The notes under the pieces were generated by a model, which was given only the letters and a program-made list of their open reading frames with translations, was not told where the DNA came from and searched no databases. A DNA stretch of 64,000 nucleotides from Nocardia sp. NBC_00508. Lineage in GTDB: Bacteria > Actinomycetota > Actinomycetes > Mycobacteriales > Mycobacteriaceae. The stretch spans positions 3,472,001-3,536,000 of the forward strand of contig NZ_CP107852.1 in the NCBI RefSeq assembly GCF_036346875.1, written 5' to 3'. Of this stretch, positions 28,526 to 39,081 are shown one piece after another; within the stretch, counting starts at the first letter, position 1; each line of letters opens with the position of its first letter. Both the position numbers and the translations under genes were made by a program.

Positions 28526-29165
28526 GGTCAACACTCCTCGAGTAGGCGGGCACAGGTAGTGCCCGAAGCTTGTCGGTGATACGTGTATTACGCGAATGAA
28601 TCGCAAGTCTGGTCATCATCGGCGCGCGTCGGTCCTGGCGCACAGTCGGTCGATCACGACCTAAACGCGGTCAGCACAAGACCGCCACCGCACCAAGGGG
28701 TGACTGTACGAGGGTACTGATCGGTCCGGGGTGGGTCAAACTCGCGCCACCCGCGAGCCGAACCCGCGACAAGGAACAATCGGTCGCGAGGATTCAGACG
28801 TCCCGGCAATGACCGTGAGGTCGTCCACACCCCTAGGCATCGCGCACCTCGACCACTCAGGTACGTAGCCAGGCGATTGCTACAGAACCGCAGGTCGCAG
28901 CGTTGCCACCCTTGCGCGTGCGCGCGTTTCTCTCTTCCCCAGGGTTCTCCACATCTGTGGATAATTGTGTGGAAAGACCCCTGGAGTGGCATATTCGTAG
29001 GGCCGACGGTGCCACGCCGCTGCCTGGATGGGGGACCCGGGCAGCGTCCGAACCGGTTACGGACGTTCGCAGGATCACGGGACCGACCGAGCATGGTCGC
29101 ACCTCACCCTCCCTGCGTACCCCGGCCGTCTGCTCCTATCGACCTACTTCCGGGGAGGAAATTGC
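28526..29165. other. rpmH-dnaA divergent intergenic region with DnaA boxes
   Basis: A 640-bp stretch without a gene. It must contain the promoters of the rpmH operon (minus) and of dnaA (plus). DnaA-box-like 9-mers are TCGTCCACA (28821-28829), TTCTCCACA (28945-28953) and, on the minus strand, the perfect TTATCCACA (28956-28964, read as TGTGGATAA). The last two are 2 bp apart, about 200 bp before dnaA, where DnaA autoregulation would act. Confidence 0.65.
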
Positions 29166-31136
29166 ATGGACGACGAGCAGAACGTGTTGGCCAGGGTGTG
29201 GCCCGAGGTTGTCACCGAGCTGACCACCGGCTCACCGGACGGCGCCATCCCTCCGGTGACCCGAGCACAGCAGGCCTGGCTCAAGCTGGTCAAGCCGCTG
29301 ACGGTCGCACAAGGGTTCGCCCTGCTCTCGGTGCCCTCGTCGCTGGCTCAGGAGGCCATCGAACGCGATCTGCGCGAGCCGATCCTCCGCTCGCTGGCCC
29401 GTCGGCTCGGTCCGCAAGTGGAGGGGCTCGGCGTCCGCATCGCCGCGCCGACCAGCCCGACGGTCGACCGGCAGAGCAACACACCCCGGCACGCCAGGAT
29501 GACGAGCAGGCCCGAGCGACCACGAGACGCGGGCCGCGGGCCGGTCACATACCCGGGCTCCGACTTTCCAGGCCGCGACGCATACCCCGCACCCCGCTAC
29601 GCACAGTCCGCCGACTTCGCGCCGGCGCCCTCTTACGACGATGGATCCGACTTCTCCCGGCCCGAGTACGGACAGGACTTCGCCCCCGCGGAGGAATACA
29701 GCCAGCCGGAGTACGCCCGCGCGGACTATCCCGTGCGCGGCGAGTACTCCACAATGGCCGAACTTCCCGGGGTCTCCCCGCCGGACGTCGCGCCGCGGCG
29801 GGAGACCGGACTTCCGCCGCGCCGGGAGTCGGCTATCCCGCCGGGCCAGGAATCGCTGTTCAATCCCGAACCGGGACCAGGCCCGATGCGCGGCCCGATG
29901 CGTGCCCCGGTGCGCGAAGCCGCCGAGGCCGACACCGGACTGGCACACGATCCGGTGCGCGAGCCCGTCGGCGACAACCCGCGCGGCGACAACCCGCGCG
30001 GCGACAACCCGCGCGGCGACCATGACGACGAGCCCGTGGTGAATGTCCGCAACTCCTGGCCGACCTACTTCACCAAGTCGCAGGAGGCGTCTGCTCCGCC
30101 GAGCTCCTCGGCCAGCCTGAACGCGAAGTACACCTTCGAAACGTTCGTCATCGGCGCGTCCAACCGTTTCGCGCACGCCGCCGCCGTCGCCATCGCCGAA
30201 GCCCCCGCGCGCGCCTATAACCCGCTATTCGTCTGGGGCGCTTCAGGATTGGGCAAGACACACCTGCTGCACGCGGCGGGCCATTACGCGCAGCGCCTCT
30301 TTCCTGGCATGCGGGTCAAGTACGTCTCGACCGAAGAATTCACCAACGACTTCATCAACAGCCTGCGCGACGACCGGAAGGTCGCGTTCAAGCGTCGGTA
30401 CCGCGAGACCGACATCCTGCTGGTCGACGACATCCAGTTCATCGAGGGCAAGGAAGGTATCCAGGAAGAGTTCTTCCACACCTTCAACACCCTGCACAAC
30501 GCGAACAAGCAGATCGTGGTCTCCTCGGATCGTCCGCCGAAGCAACTGGCCACCCTGGAGGAGCGGCTGCGGACGCGGTTCGAGTGGGGACTCATCACCG
30601 ATGTACAACCGCCGGAACTGGAGACGCGGATCGCCATCCTGCGCAAGAAGGCACGGATGGACCGGCTCGATGTGCCGCACGACGTGCTGGAGTTGATCGC
30701 CAGCCGGGTCGAGCGGAACATACGCGAGCTGGAAGGCGCGCTCATCCGCGTCACCGCGTTCGCGTCATTGAACGGTCAGCCGCTGGATTTGCCGCTGGCC
30801 GAGGTGGTGCTACGCGATCTGATGCCGGATACCGCGGCACTGGAGATCAACGCGGCGACCATCATGGCCGTCACCGCGGAGTACTTCAACACCACCCTGG
30901 AAGAGCTCACCGGCCCCGGCAAGGCTCGGCCGCTGGCCCAGGCCAGGCAGATCGCCATGTACCTGTGCCGCGAGCTGACCGATCTGTCGCTACCGAAGAT
31001 CGGTCAGGCGTTCGGCCGCGACCACACCACGGTGATGTACGCGGAGAAGAAGGTGCGCAAGGAGATGACCGAGCGGCGCCGCGTCTACGACCAGGTACAA
31101 GAACTCACAGCCCGGATCAAGCAGCGCTCGCGCTGA
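29166..31136 (+). CDS. dnaA: Chromosomal replication initiator DnaA
   Basis: A 656-residue DnaA. Domain I spans residues 1 to about 90. A very long Pro/Glu/Arg-rich domain II (about 95-310) includes three exact 15-bp repeats encoding GDNPR. The AAA+ domain III has Walker A GASGLGKT near residue 358 and Walker B LVDDIQF. Domain IV ends with the DnaA-box-binding signature [14 protein letters not shown]. It binds and opens oriC downstream and recruits the helicase. ATG at 29166 with GGGAGGAA upstream; the upstream in-frame ATG is rejected. A perfect terminator follows the stop by 16 nt. Confidence 0.97.
   Translation: MDDEQNVLARVWPEVVTELTTGSPDGAIPPVTRAQQAWLKLVKPLTVAQGFALLSVPSSLAQEAIERDLREPILRSLARRLGPQVEGLGVRIAAPTSPTVDRQSNTPRHARMTSRPERPRDAGRGPVTYPGSDFPGRDAYPAPRYAQSADFAPAPSYDDGSDFSRPEYGQDFAPAEEYSQPEYARADYPVRGEYSTMAELPGVSPPDVAPRRETGLPPRRESAIPPGQESLFNPEPGPGPMRGPMRAPVREAAEADTGLAHDPVREPVGDNPRGDNPRGDNPRGDHDDEPVVNVRNSWPTYFTKSQEASAPPSSSASLNAKYTFETFVIGASNRFAHAAAVAIAEAPARAYNPLFVWGASGLGKTHLLHAAGHYAQRLFPGMRVKYVSTEEFTNDFINSLRDDRKVAFKRRYRETDILLVDDIQFIEGKEGIQEEFFHTFNTLHNANKQIVVSSDRPPKQLATLEERLRTRFEWGLITDVQPPELETRIAILRKKARMDRLDVPHDVLELIASRVERNIRELEGALIRVTAFASLNGQPLDLPLAEVVLRDLMPDTAALEINAATIMAVTAEYFNTTLEELTGPGKARPLAQARQIAMYLCRELTDLSLPKIGQAFGRDHTTVMYAEKKVRKEMTERRRVYDQVQELTARIKQRSR
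29970..30014 (+). repeat. Three tandem 15-bp repeats in dnaA domain II
   Basis: GGCGACAACCCGCGC is repeated exactly three times (29970, 29985, 30000), followed by a partial copy. It encodes GDNPR repeats in the disordered linker and could vary in copy number between strains. Confidence 0.85.
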
Positions 31137-31152
31137 GGCCTATACACAGTTG

Positions 31153-31185
31153 AGCACCGCCCCTGACCTGGGGCGGTGCTTTTTT
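31153..31185 (+). terminator. Rho-independent terminator of dnaA
   Basis: Perfect 11-bp arms AGCACCGCCCC (31153-31163) and GGGGCGGTGCT (31170-31180) with a 6-nt loop, followed by TTTTTT. It separates dnaA transcription from oriC. Confidence 0.93.
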
Positions 31186-31194
31186 GTGGGTTGT

Positions 31195-31212
31195 GGATTC
31201 CTCGAGGAATCC
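31195..31212. repeat. oriC palindrome P1
   Basis: GGATTCCTCGAGGAATCC, a perfect 18-bp palindrome. Its left flank TGTGGA is the core of a DnaA box on the other strand. Confidence 0.9.
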
Positions 31213-31216
31213 CTGT

Positions 31217-31234
31217 GGAGTCCTCGAGGAATCC
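31217..31234. repeat. oriC palindrome P2
   Basis: GGAGTCCTCGAGGAATCC, one base away from a perfect copy of P1, with its start exactly 22 bp after that of P1. It is also preceded by TGTGGA overlapping its first bases. Confidence 0.9.
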
Positions 31235-31370
31235 ACTGGGTTGTCCACCGATTCGTACACAGGCGGGAGTGCGCGTCCCCGGCGGTCCGTGCACAGGCCG
31301 AATTCAACAGTTTCCCCAGTGTCGGTTGTGCACACCCGTTGACCAGCACAGTGTCCGGATCAGGCCTTGT

Positions 31371-31388
31371 GGATTCCTCGAGGAGTCC
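31371..31388. repeat. oriC palindrome P3
   Basis: GGATTCCTCGAGGAGTCC, one base away from P1 and the mirror of P2, preceded by TTGTGGA. Confidence 0.9.
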
Positions 31389-31392
31389 ATGT

Positions 31393-31410
31393 GGAGTCCT
31401 CGAGGAATCC
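31393..31410. repeat. oriC palindrome P4
   Basis: GGAGTCCTCGAGGAATCC, identical to P2 and 22 bp after P3, preceded by ATGTGGA. A further CTCGAG (31410-31415) follows directly. Confidence 0.9.
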
Positions 31411-31595
31411 TCGAGCTGTCCACGATTTCGTGCACATGTGTGAACAACCGGGTGAATGTGGTGGAACAACTCGAGGAGCGCTCGAGGATGAATCGTGGAC
31501 AACCGATGAACCTCCACAGACGCCTCATGTTCATCCTCGAGACACCCCACGGTCATCCCCACGGCACCACGCCCGTTGACCAGCGGATTCGGCCG

Positions 31596-31629
31596 CAGTC
31601 CACAGAATCCACAGCACCTACTACTACTT
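31596..31629 (+). promoter_or_regulatory. DnaA boxes plus DnaA-trio unwinding module
   Basis: Two adjacent box-like 9-mers, CAGTCCACA (31596-31604) and GAATCCACA (31605-31613), are followed after GCAC by CTACTACTACTT (31618-31629). Read 3' to 5' on the other strand this is GAT-GAT-GAT-GAA, the DnaA-trio motif that guides DnaA onto single strand in B. subtilis oriC. An AT-richer stretch (31630-31665) follows. Confidence 0.7.
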
Positions 31630-31933
31630 CGGTTCTTCTCATCAGAGATTTCTCTTCAAAACAGGGTGTGTGGAAAGTCGGTCGAGCGACGCAGCTTCCG
31701 TGCCACGCTGTCTCCGGCATGGAGAACAGCGGCAGCCACTCGGCAGCCCGTACGCATCGGCCACGGGCATCCGCCGGAGGGTCGGGCTAGGTGCTTGTCG
31801 CACACGCGGGTACGGTTTGATGTCGGTCGCCTGTGCCAGACTGCGAAGGCGGCCGATTCGGCAGGACCCTTTCGAGAACCGACACTGACGAGCCGACAAC
31901 AGATCACGGAACCGGGAGAGGACAGATCGGGCG

Positions 31934-33109
31934 ATGGAGCTTGCAAGCATGAAGTTTCGGGTCGCCCGCGAGGATTTCGCCGACTCCGTCGCCTGGGTGG
32001 CGCGCAGCCTTCCGTCCCGGCCCCCCGTTCCGGTGCTCGGCGGTGTGCTGCTGGTCGCCGACGAAGACGGTCTGACCGTCTCCGGCTTCGACTACGAAGT
32101 CTCCGCGCAGGTGCGCGTCGCGGCGGAGGTCGCGGGTCCCGGTCAGGTGCTCGTCTCCGGTCGCCTACTGGCCGACATCACCAAGGCGTTGTCCAACAAG
32201 CCCGTCGATGTCTCGCTGGACGGCACCCGGGTGCTGATCACCTGTGGCAGCGCGAAATTCTCGCTGCCCACCATGCCGGTCGAGGACTATCCCCAGCTGC
32301 CGGAGGTGCCGCAGCAGACCGGTGAGTTGAGTGTCGAGGTCTTCGCCGAGGCCGTCGGACAGGTCGCCGTCGCCGCGGGTCGCGACGACACCCTGCCCAT
32401 GCTCACCGGGATCCGGGTGGAGATCGAAGGCTCGCAAGTCGTCCTCGCGGCAACCGACCGGTTCCGCCTCGCCATCCGGCACATCGAATGGCAGCCCGCG
32501 CGCGCGGACATCGAGACTTCCGTCCTCATCCCGGCCAGGACGCTCTCCGAGGCCGCCAAGACGCTCGGACCGTCCGATGCTCCGGTCCAGTTGTCGCTGG
32601 GCACCGGAGCGGGCTCGGATGGCCTGCTGGGCATCGTGAACGCGGGCCGCCGCACCACCACCCGCCTGCTCGACGCGGAATTCCCCAAGTTCCGCCAGCT
32701 ACTCCCCAAGGAACACACCTCGATCGCCACCCTGGCGGTCGCCGCGCTGACCGACGCCATCAAGCGCGTCGCACTGGTCGCCGAGCGCGGTGCCCAGGTG
32801 CGGTTGGAGTTCTCCTCGGACGGTCTCCTGCTCTCCGCCGGCGGCGACGACGCCGGACGCGCCGAGGAGTGGTTGGAGGCCGACTTCCGTGGCGAGTCGC
32901 TCACCATCGCGTTCAACCCCGGCTACCTCATCGACGGCCTGTCCGCGCTGCACGTTGACCGGGTCACCTTCGGCTTCACCACGCCGAGCAGGCCCGCCGT
33001 GCTGCTGCCCGCTTCCGAGGAGGAGCCCGAGGTGCTCGACTCCGGGTCGTTCGCGGCGCTGTCCAGCCCCTACATCTATCTGCTGATGCCGGTCCGGCTC
33101 CCGGGCTGA
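31934..33109 (+). CDS. dnaN: DNA polymerase III beta sliding clamp
   Basis: A 391-residue sliding clamp with the three-domain architecture, starting [18 protein letters not shown] and ending in [13 protein letters not shown], which matches the universal clamp C-terminus. It encircles DNA and tethers the replicative polymerase. A second possible start is the ATG at 31949 (MKFRVARED); the first is kept because a GGAGAGG lies nearer to it. It is the first gene to the right of oriC. Confidence 0.95.
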   Translation: MELASMKFRVAREDFADSVAWVARSLPSRPPVPVLGGVLLVADEDGLTVSGFDYEVSAQVRVAAEVAGPGQVLVSGRLLADITKALSNKPVDVSLDGTRVLITCGSAKFSLPTMPVEDYPQLPEVPQQTGELSVEVFAEAVGQVAVAAGRDDTLPMLTGIRVEIEGSQVVLAATDRFRLAIRHIEWQPARADIETSVLIPARTLSEAAKTLGPSDAPVQLSLGTGAGSDGLLGIVNAGRRTTTRLLDAEFPKFRQLLPKEHTSIATLAVAALTDAIKRVALVAERGAQVRLEFSSDGLLLSAGGDDAGRAEEWLEADFRGESLTIAFNPGYLIDGLSALHVDRVTFGFTTPSRPAVLLPASEEEPEVLDSGSFAALSSPYIYLLMPVRLPG

Positions 33110-33236
33110 TGGCCGGTGCATGATCGCGTAGCGTGCGGATCCGCGCCGCCTGATCCGGTGCAGTCGAGCGGCCACATCACTGGGCAACGACCAGCGACGT
33201 CGGGGAACTCGGTCACGTCGCAGCTGCCCGCGCACT

Positions 33237-33256
33237 CTATCCACAGGTGTTCCACA
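33237..33256 (+). promoter_or_regulatory. DnaA-box-like pair upstream of recF
   Basis: CTATCCACA (33237-33245) differs by one base from TTATCCACA, and TGTTCCACA (33248-33256) follows 2 bp later. They lie in the 243-bp gap between dnaN and recF. Confidence 0.45.
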
Positions 33257-33352
33257 GAGGTGAAGCCCCTGATACGGCGATCGGCGGGTGCGCCGATGGC
33301 GGGCAAACCGGCAGGAATGACCGTTTCGGCCCAGGCAGGGGCGCGATAGCGG

Positions 33353-34642
33353 ATGTTCATCCGAGCACTGTCGCTGCGCGACTTCCGCTCATGGGAGTAC
33401 GCCGACCTCGAATTATCCCCAGGCCGCACGGTTTTCTTGGGATCGAACGGCAACGGCAAGACCAACTTGCTGGAGGCGATCGGCTACCTGGCCACGCTCG
33501 GGTCGCACCGGGTCGCCACGGAGGCGCCATTGATCCGAACCGGCACCGCGCGTGCCCGGATCGGTGCCACCGTGGTGAACGCCGGCCGCGAGTTGCGCAT
33601 CGATGTCGAGCTGAACCAGGGCAGCGCCAACCGCGCACAGATCAACCGTTCGCCGGTCCGGCGGACTCGCGAAATTCTCGGCATCCTGCAGACGGTGCTG
33701 TTCGCGCCGGAGGATCTCGCGCTGGTGCGCGGCGATCCGGGCGAGCGCCGCCGATTCATGGACGAGTTGTGCACAGCGCGCCTGCCGAGGCTGGCCGCGG
33801 TTCGCAGCGACTACGACCGGGTACTGCGCCAGCGCTCGGCCTTGCTGAAAACCGCTGGGCGCCAGGCAAGGTCGAAGACGGACCTGACCACCCTCGATGT
33901 GTGGGACGGGCACCTGGCCGCCCATGCTGCCGTGCTACTCGCCGAGCGGCTGCGCTTGGTGCACGACCTGGCGCCGTACCTTGCCCAGTCCTACGCCTCG
34001 ATCGCTCCCGAGTCCCAGCCCGCCGCGATCGCCTACCGCAGCGCCGCGCTGCCGCCGGACTTCCTCGATCCGGCCAGGCCGCCGCAGCCAGATGACACCG
34101 AGGCGCTCGAGGCAATCGTGCTGCGCGAGCTCGCGGCGGCACGGCCGAAGGAACTCGAGCGCGGGGTATGCCTGGTCGGTCCGCATCGCGACGAGTTGGA
34201 ACTGATGCTCGGGAACTCGCCCGCGAAGGGTTTCGCCAGCCATGGCGAGTCGTGGTCCTTCGCGCTGGCCTTGCGGTTGGGCGCGTTCGATCTGTTGCGC
34301 GCCACCGGCGCCGAACCGGTGCTGCTGCTCGATGACGTATTCGCCGAACTCGACCGTCGTCGCCGCGCCGCGCTTGCCGCCGTCGCCGTAGGGGCCGAGC
34401 AGGTGCTGATCACCGCGGCGGTTCCGGAAGACGTGCCCGACGAGCTGGCTGCGGTGGCACTGCGGGTCGAGACCGCGGACGGGCCCGATGGTCGCATCTC
34501 GCGTCTCGCCGCCGAGGACCGGGCGGACGGCGCAGCCCGCGACTTCGATGTCGGCGAGGGGCAGAACGATGCGGTCACGCATGCTGCGCCCGAACCCGCA
34601 TGCGATTCCGTCCCTGGTTCGACCGAGTCGCGGGCGCCATAG
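33353..34642 (+). CDS. recF: DNA replication/repair protein RecF
   Basis: A 429-residue RecF, an SMC-like ATPase that helps load RecA at gaps. Walker A GSNGNGKT is at residues 30-37, the signature region is around [19 protein letters not shown], and Walker B is [12 protein letters not shown]. The last 45 residues are an Asp/Ala-rich tail longer than in the M. tuberculosis protein. The start [14 protein letters not shown] is the family N-terminus. The gene follows dnaN with a 243-bp gap that contains two DnaA-box-like motifs. Confidence 0.94.
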   Translation: MFIRALSLRDFRSWEYADLELSPGRTVFLGSNGNGKTNLLEAIGYLATLGSHRVATEAPLIRTGTARARIGATVVNAGRELRIDVELNQGSANRAQINRSPVRRTREILGILQTVLFAPEDLALVRGDPGERRRFMDELCTARLPRLAAVRSDYDRVLRQRSALLKTAGRQARSKTDLTTLDVWDGHLAAHAAVLLAERLRLVHDLAPYLAQSYASIAPESQPAAIAYRSAALPPDFLDPARPPQPDDTEALEAIVLRELAAARPKELERGVCLVGPHRDELELMLGNSPAKGFASHGESWSFALALRLGAFDLLRATGAEPVLLLDDVFAELDRRRRAALAAVAVGAEQVLITAAVPEDVPDELAAVALRVETADGPDGRISRLAAEDRADGAARDFDVGEGQNDAVTHAAPEPACDSVPGSTESRAP

Positions 34643-35029
34643 CTATCCCGAGATGCGGCGTACCAACCGGCCGGGCGCTCCTCGCGTCGACACGCGATCC
34701 GAGCCTGTGCCTCCATGAGTGCGGTCCACTACAGTGACCAGTCGTCGGGAACATCGCCCGACTTCCCAACCGCTGCGGCGGACTCCCCAGCACCTGTGGA
34801 AAACTCGTCAGGTCGACGTCGCCCAACTCAGCGAAACCTGACTCAGCAACATTTCAGCAAGCAAACTAATTCGCCCATAGCTTTCTAGAATGTGGTCGTT
34901 ACGTGGAGATATACGAGAATCTCGATTGCTTACTCGCCAGATGGTGCGATTTGGACAACATTTGGCAAAGGCTGGGGACAACGTGATCGAAACTGGGGAC
35001 AAACGAGCGTGCGCGAAGAGGGAAGCCCG
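34643..35029. other. recF-dciA intergenic with phased DnaA-box-like motifs
   Basis: A 387-bp region, AT-rich between 34850 and 34960. On the minus strand TTTTCCACA lies at 34795-34803. Nearer to dciA, three related 9-mers read TTTGGACAA (34950), TGGGGACAA (34973) and TGGGGACAA (34994). Their complements each differ by one base from the DnaA box TTGTCCACA. They are spaced 23 and 21 bp, about two helical turns. Confidence 0.5.
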
Positions 35030-35599
35030 ATGAGCGATCAGCCTGCGGGGCCCGGATCCGGCGAATCCGCAGGACACGAACCCGAGCTACGCGGAATCGA
35101 CCTGGCCCGGCGCGCGCTGGAGGAGGCTCGTGCCGCGGCACGAGCCAGCGGTAAGTCCGTCGGTCAGGGTCGTTCTTCTCCGCAGCGAAGGCTGCGGACC
35201 GGAGCCCGCAGGCGCACCGGATGGTCCGGCGCCCGCCCGGACGATCGCGATCCCCAGCTGTTGTCCAAGCTGGCCGGCTCCATGGCCAAGAGCCGCGGTT
35301 GGTCGAGCAAGGTCGCCGAGGGCATGGTGTTCGGCCGGTGGGCGGGTGTCGTCGGTGAGGACATCGCCGCGCACGCCACCCCGGTCACTCTGAAGGACGG
35401 TGTGCTGAGTATTGCCGCCGAGTCGACCGCGTGGGCCACCCAGCTGCGAATGCTGCAGAGCCAGATTCTGGCGAAGATCAATGCCGCTGTCGGTCCGGGT
35501 GTGGTGACCTCCCTGAAGATCTCCGGGCCTGCCGCACCGAGTTGGCGCAAGGGCGAACGTCATATCAAGGGCCGCGGACCGCGCGACACGTACGGGTGA
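35030..35599 (+). CDS. dciA: DciA (DUF721) replicative helicase loader/operator
   Basis: A 189-residue protein. A charged disordered N-terminus (residues 1-75) is followed by the DUF721 domain (about 80-175, [20 protein letters not shown], then [17 protein letters not shown]). DciA is the ancestral partner that loads or activates the DnaB helicase in bacteria lacking DnaC/DnaI; the M. tuberculosis homologue is Rv0004. The ATG at 35030 follows AGAGGGA; an open frame extends to 34892 but carries the box-like repeats and no good start. Consistent order recF-dciA-gyrB. Confidence 0.9.
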   Translation: MSDQPAGPGSGESAGHEPELRGIDLARRALEEARAAARASGKSVGQGRSSPQRRLRTGARRRTGWSGARPDDRDPQLLSKLAGSMAKSRGWSSKVAEGMVFGRWAGVVGEDIAAHATPVTLKDGVLSIAAESTAWATQLRMLQSQILAKINAAVGPGVVTSLKISGPAAPSWRKGERHIKGRGPRDTYG

Positions 35600-35642
35600 C
35601 AGACAGTATCTGCTACTCAATGTTACGTTTACGTCGAACCGG

Positions 35643-35658
35643 CGTTTCACGTGGAACG
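35643..35658. promoter_or_regulatory. parS-like site 6
   Basis: CGTTTCACGTGGAACG: three mismatches from consensus but an intact TTTCACGTG core. It lies on the other side of oriC from the main parS cluster, between dciA and the hydrolase pseudogene. Confidence 0.6.
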
Positions 35659-35724
35659 CCTCGGCCCGATGTCGCCCGGAACCTGACGCGTCGGATCGGA
35701 ATCGTCCGGGCGGAAGGACTTTCG

Positions 35725-36616
35725 ATGACGATCACCACCTCCGTCGGTCCATTTCCCGCGACCCCGACCCGCACCGTGCGTCGGGGCGACGTCGAACTGG
35801 CGGTGTACGAATGCGGCAATCCCGAGGGGATGCCAGTTCTCCTGGTCCACGGCTGGCCCGACACTCATCTGCTGTGGAGCCGGGTGGCCGCGTTGCTCGC
35901 GGGCCGTCAATCGAGGTGCAGGTGACAGCTCGGCGCCCACCGGTGTCGCCGCCTATCGGATCGAAGAGCTCGCGGCCGACGTCCGCGCAGTGATCGACGC
36001 GGCCGCGCCGGGCGAGCGGGTGCACGTGCTCGGCCACGATTGGGGATCGGTCATCGGGTGGGAGTTGGTCGCCGCTCCGGACGCAGTGTCCGCGATCGCG
36101 TCGTTCACTTCGGTGTCCGGCCCGAACCTGGACTTCCTCGGCGCCTATCTGCGCGGCCCCGTCACGGCTGCGCGGCTGCGCGGCTCGCTGGCCCAGGCCA
36201 TCGCATCGGCCTACACCGTCGCCTTCCAGATCCCCAGGCTGCCGAACCCGGTGCTACGGGTGCTGTCCGGCCATTGGCCGCGCTTCCTCGGGTTCTTCGA
36301 CGGCCTGGACCCCGCACTGGTGGAGACGGCGCCGACGCTGCGTACCGATATGATCAACAGCCTGAAGCTCTACCGCGCGAATATCCGGACGCACCTGCGC
36401 CACCCGCGGCCACGCCCGATCGAGGTGCCGGTGCAGCTGATCGTCGCCACCGGCGATCGGGCGGTGCGGCCGGTGGTCAATGCCGAGGCCCACCGATGGG
36501 TCTCGAATCTGACCCGCACCGAGATCTCGGCTCGGCACTGGGCGCCGATCTCACATCCGGCGGAGCTGGCTCGCCACACGGCTGCCTTCGTCGATCGGAT
36601 CGGCGCCGCAGGCTGA
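35725..36616 (+). pseudogene. Frameshifted alpha/beta hydrolase (epoxide hydrolase-like)
   Basis: The first part (35725-35925, MTITTSVGPFPATPTR) carries the oxyanion motif HGWPDTH and stops after LLAGRQSRCR. The rest of the fold continues in the +1 frame, first as RGAGDSSAPTGVAAYRIEEL and then from 35990 with the nucleophile elbow GHDWGS and a C-terminal His region (SARHWAPISHPAEL). About eight residues of the strand normally lying between (the YDVRG region) are missing at about 35905-35915, so a small deletion caused the shift. Only a truncated product is expected. The intact ancestor would be an epoxide hydrolase or dehalogenase-type enzyme. A sequencing error alone would not explain the missing residues. 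Confidence 0.75.
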
Positions 36617-38975
<2,359 letters not shown>

Positions 38976-39081
38976 GTCAGCGCGCGCGTCGTGACGCGCG
39001 ATCCCATTCCGCACGACACCATCGCGCAGCACTCATGACGCCGACGGGATGCGGGAGCATCTGCAAGACACAGGAGACCTC

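Larger units (their letters stand above)
31137..31933. other. oriC, chromosomal replication origin (dnaA-dnaN intergenic)
   Basis: A 797-bp non-coding region between dnaA and dnaN, the place of oriC in all Mycobacteriales. Candidate DnaA boxes include TTGTCCACC (31241), CTGTCCACG (31416), TTGTTCACA on the minus strand (31439-31447), TTGTCCACG on the minus strand (31494-31502), ACCTCCACA (31510), CAGTCCACA (31596) and GAATCCACA (31605). There are eight CTCGAG palindromes between 31201 and 31541, four of them the centres of 18-bp palindromes. The AT-richest part is 31618-31665, directly after the last boxes, a likely unwinding element. The dnaN promoter must lie in the right part. Confidence 0.9.

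Noticed and set aside
31193..31618. CRISPR-like array in oriC
   Set aside because: The repeated units are short palindromes in two pairs with unequal distances (4, 136 and 4 bp between units), not regularly spaced repeats with unique spacers.
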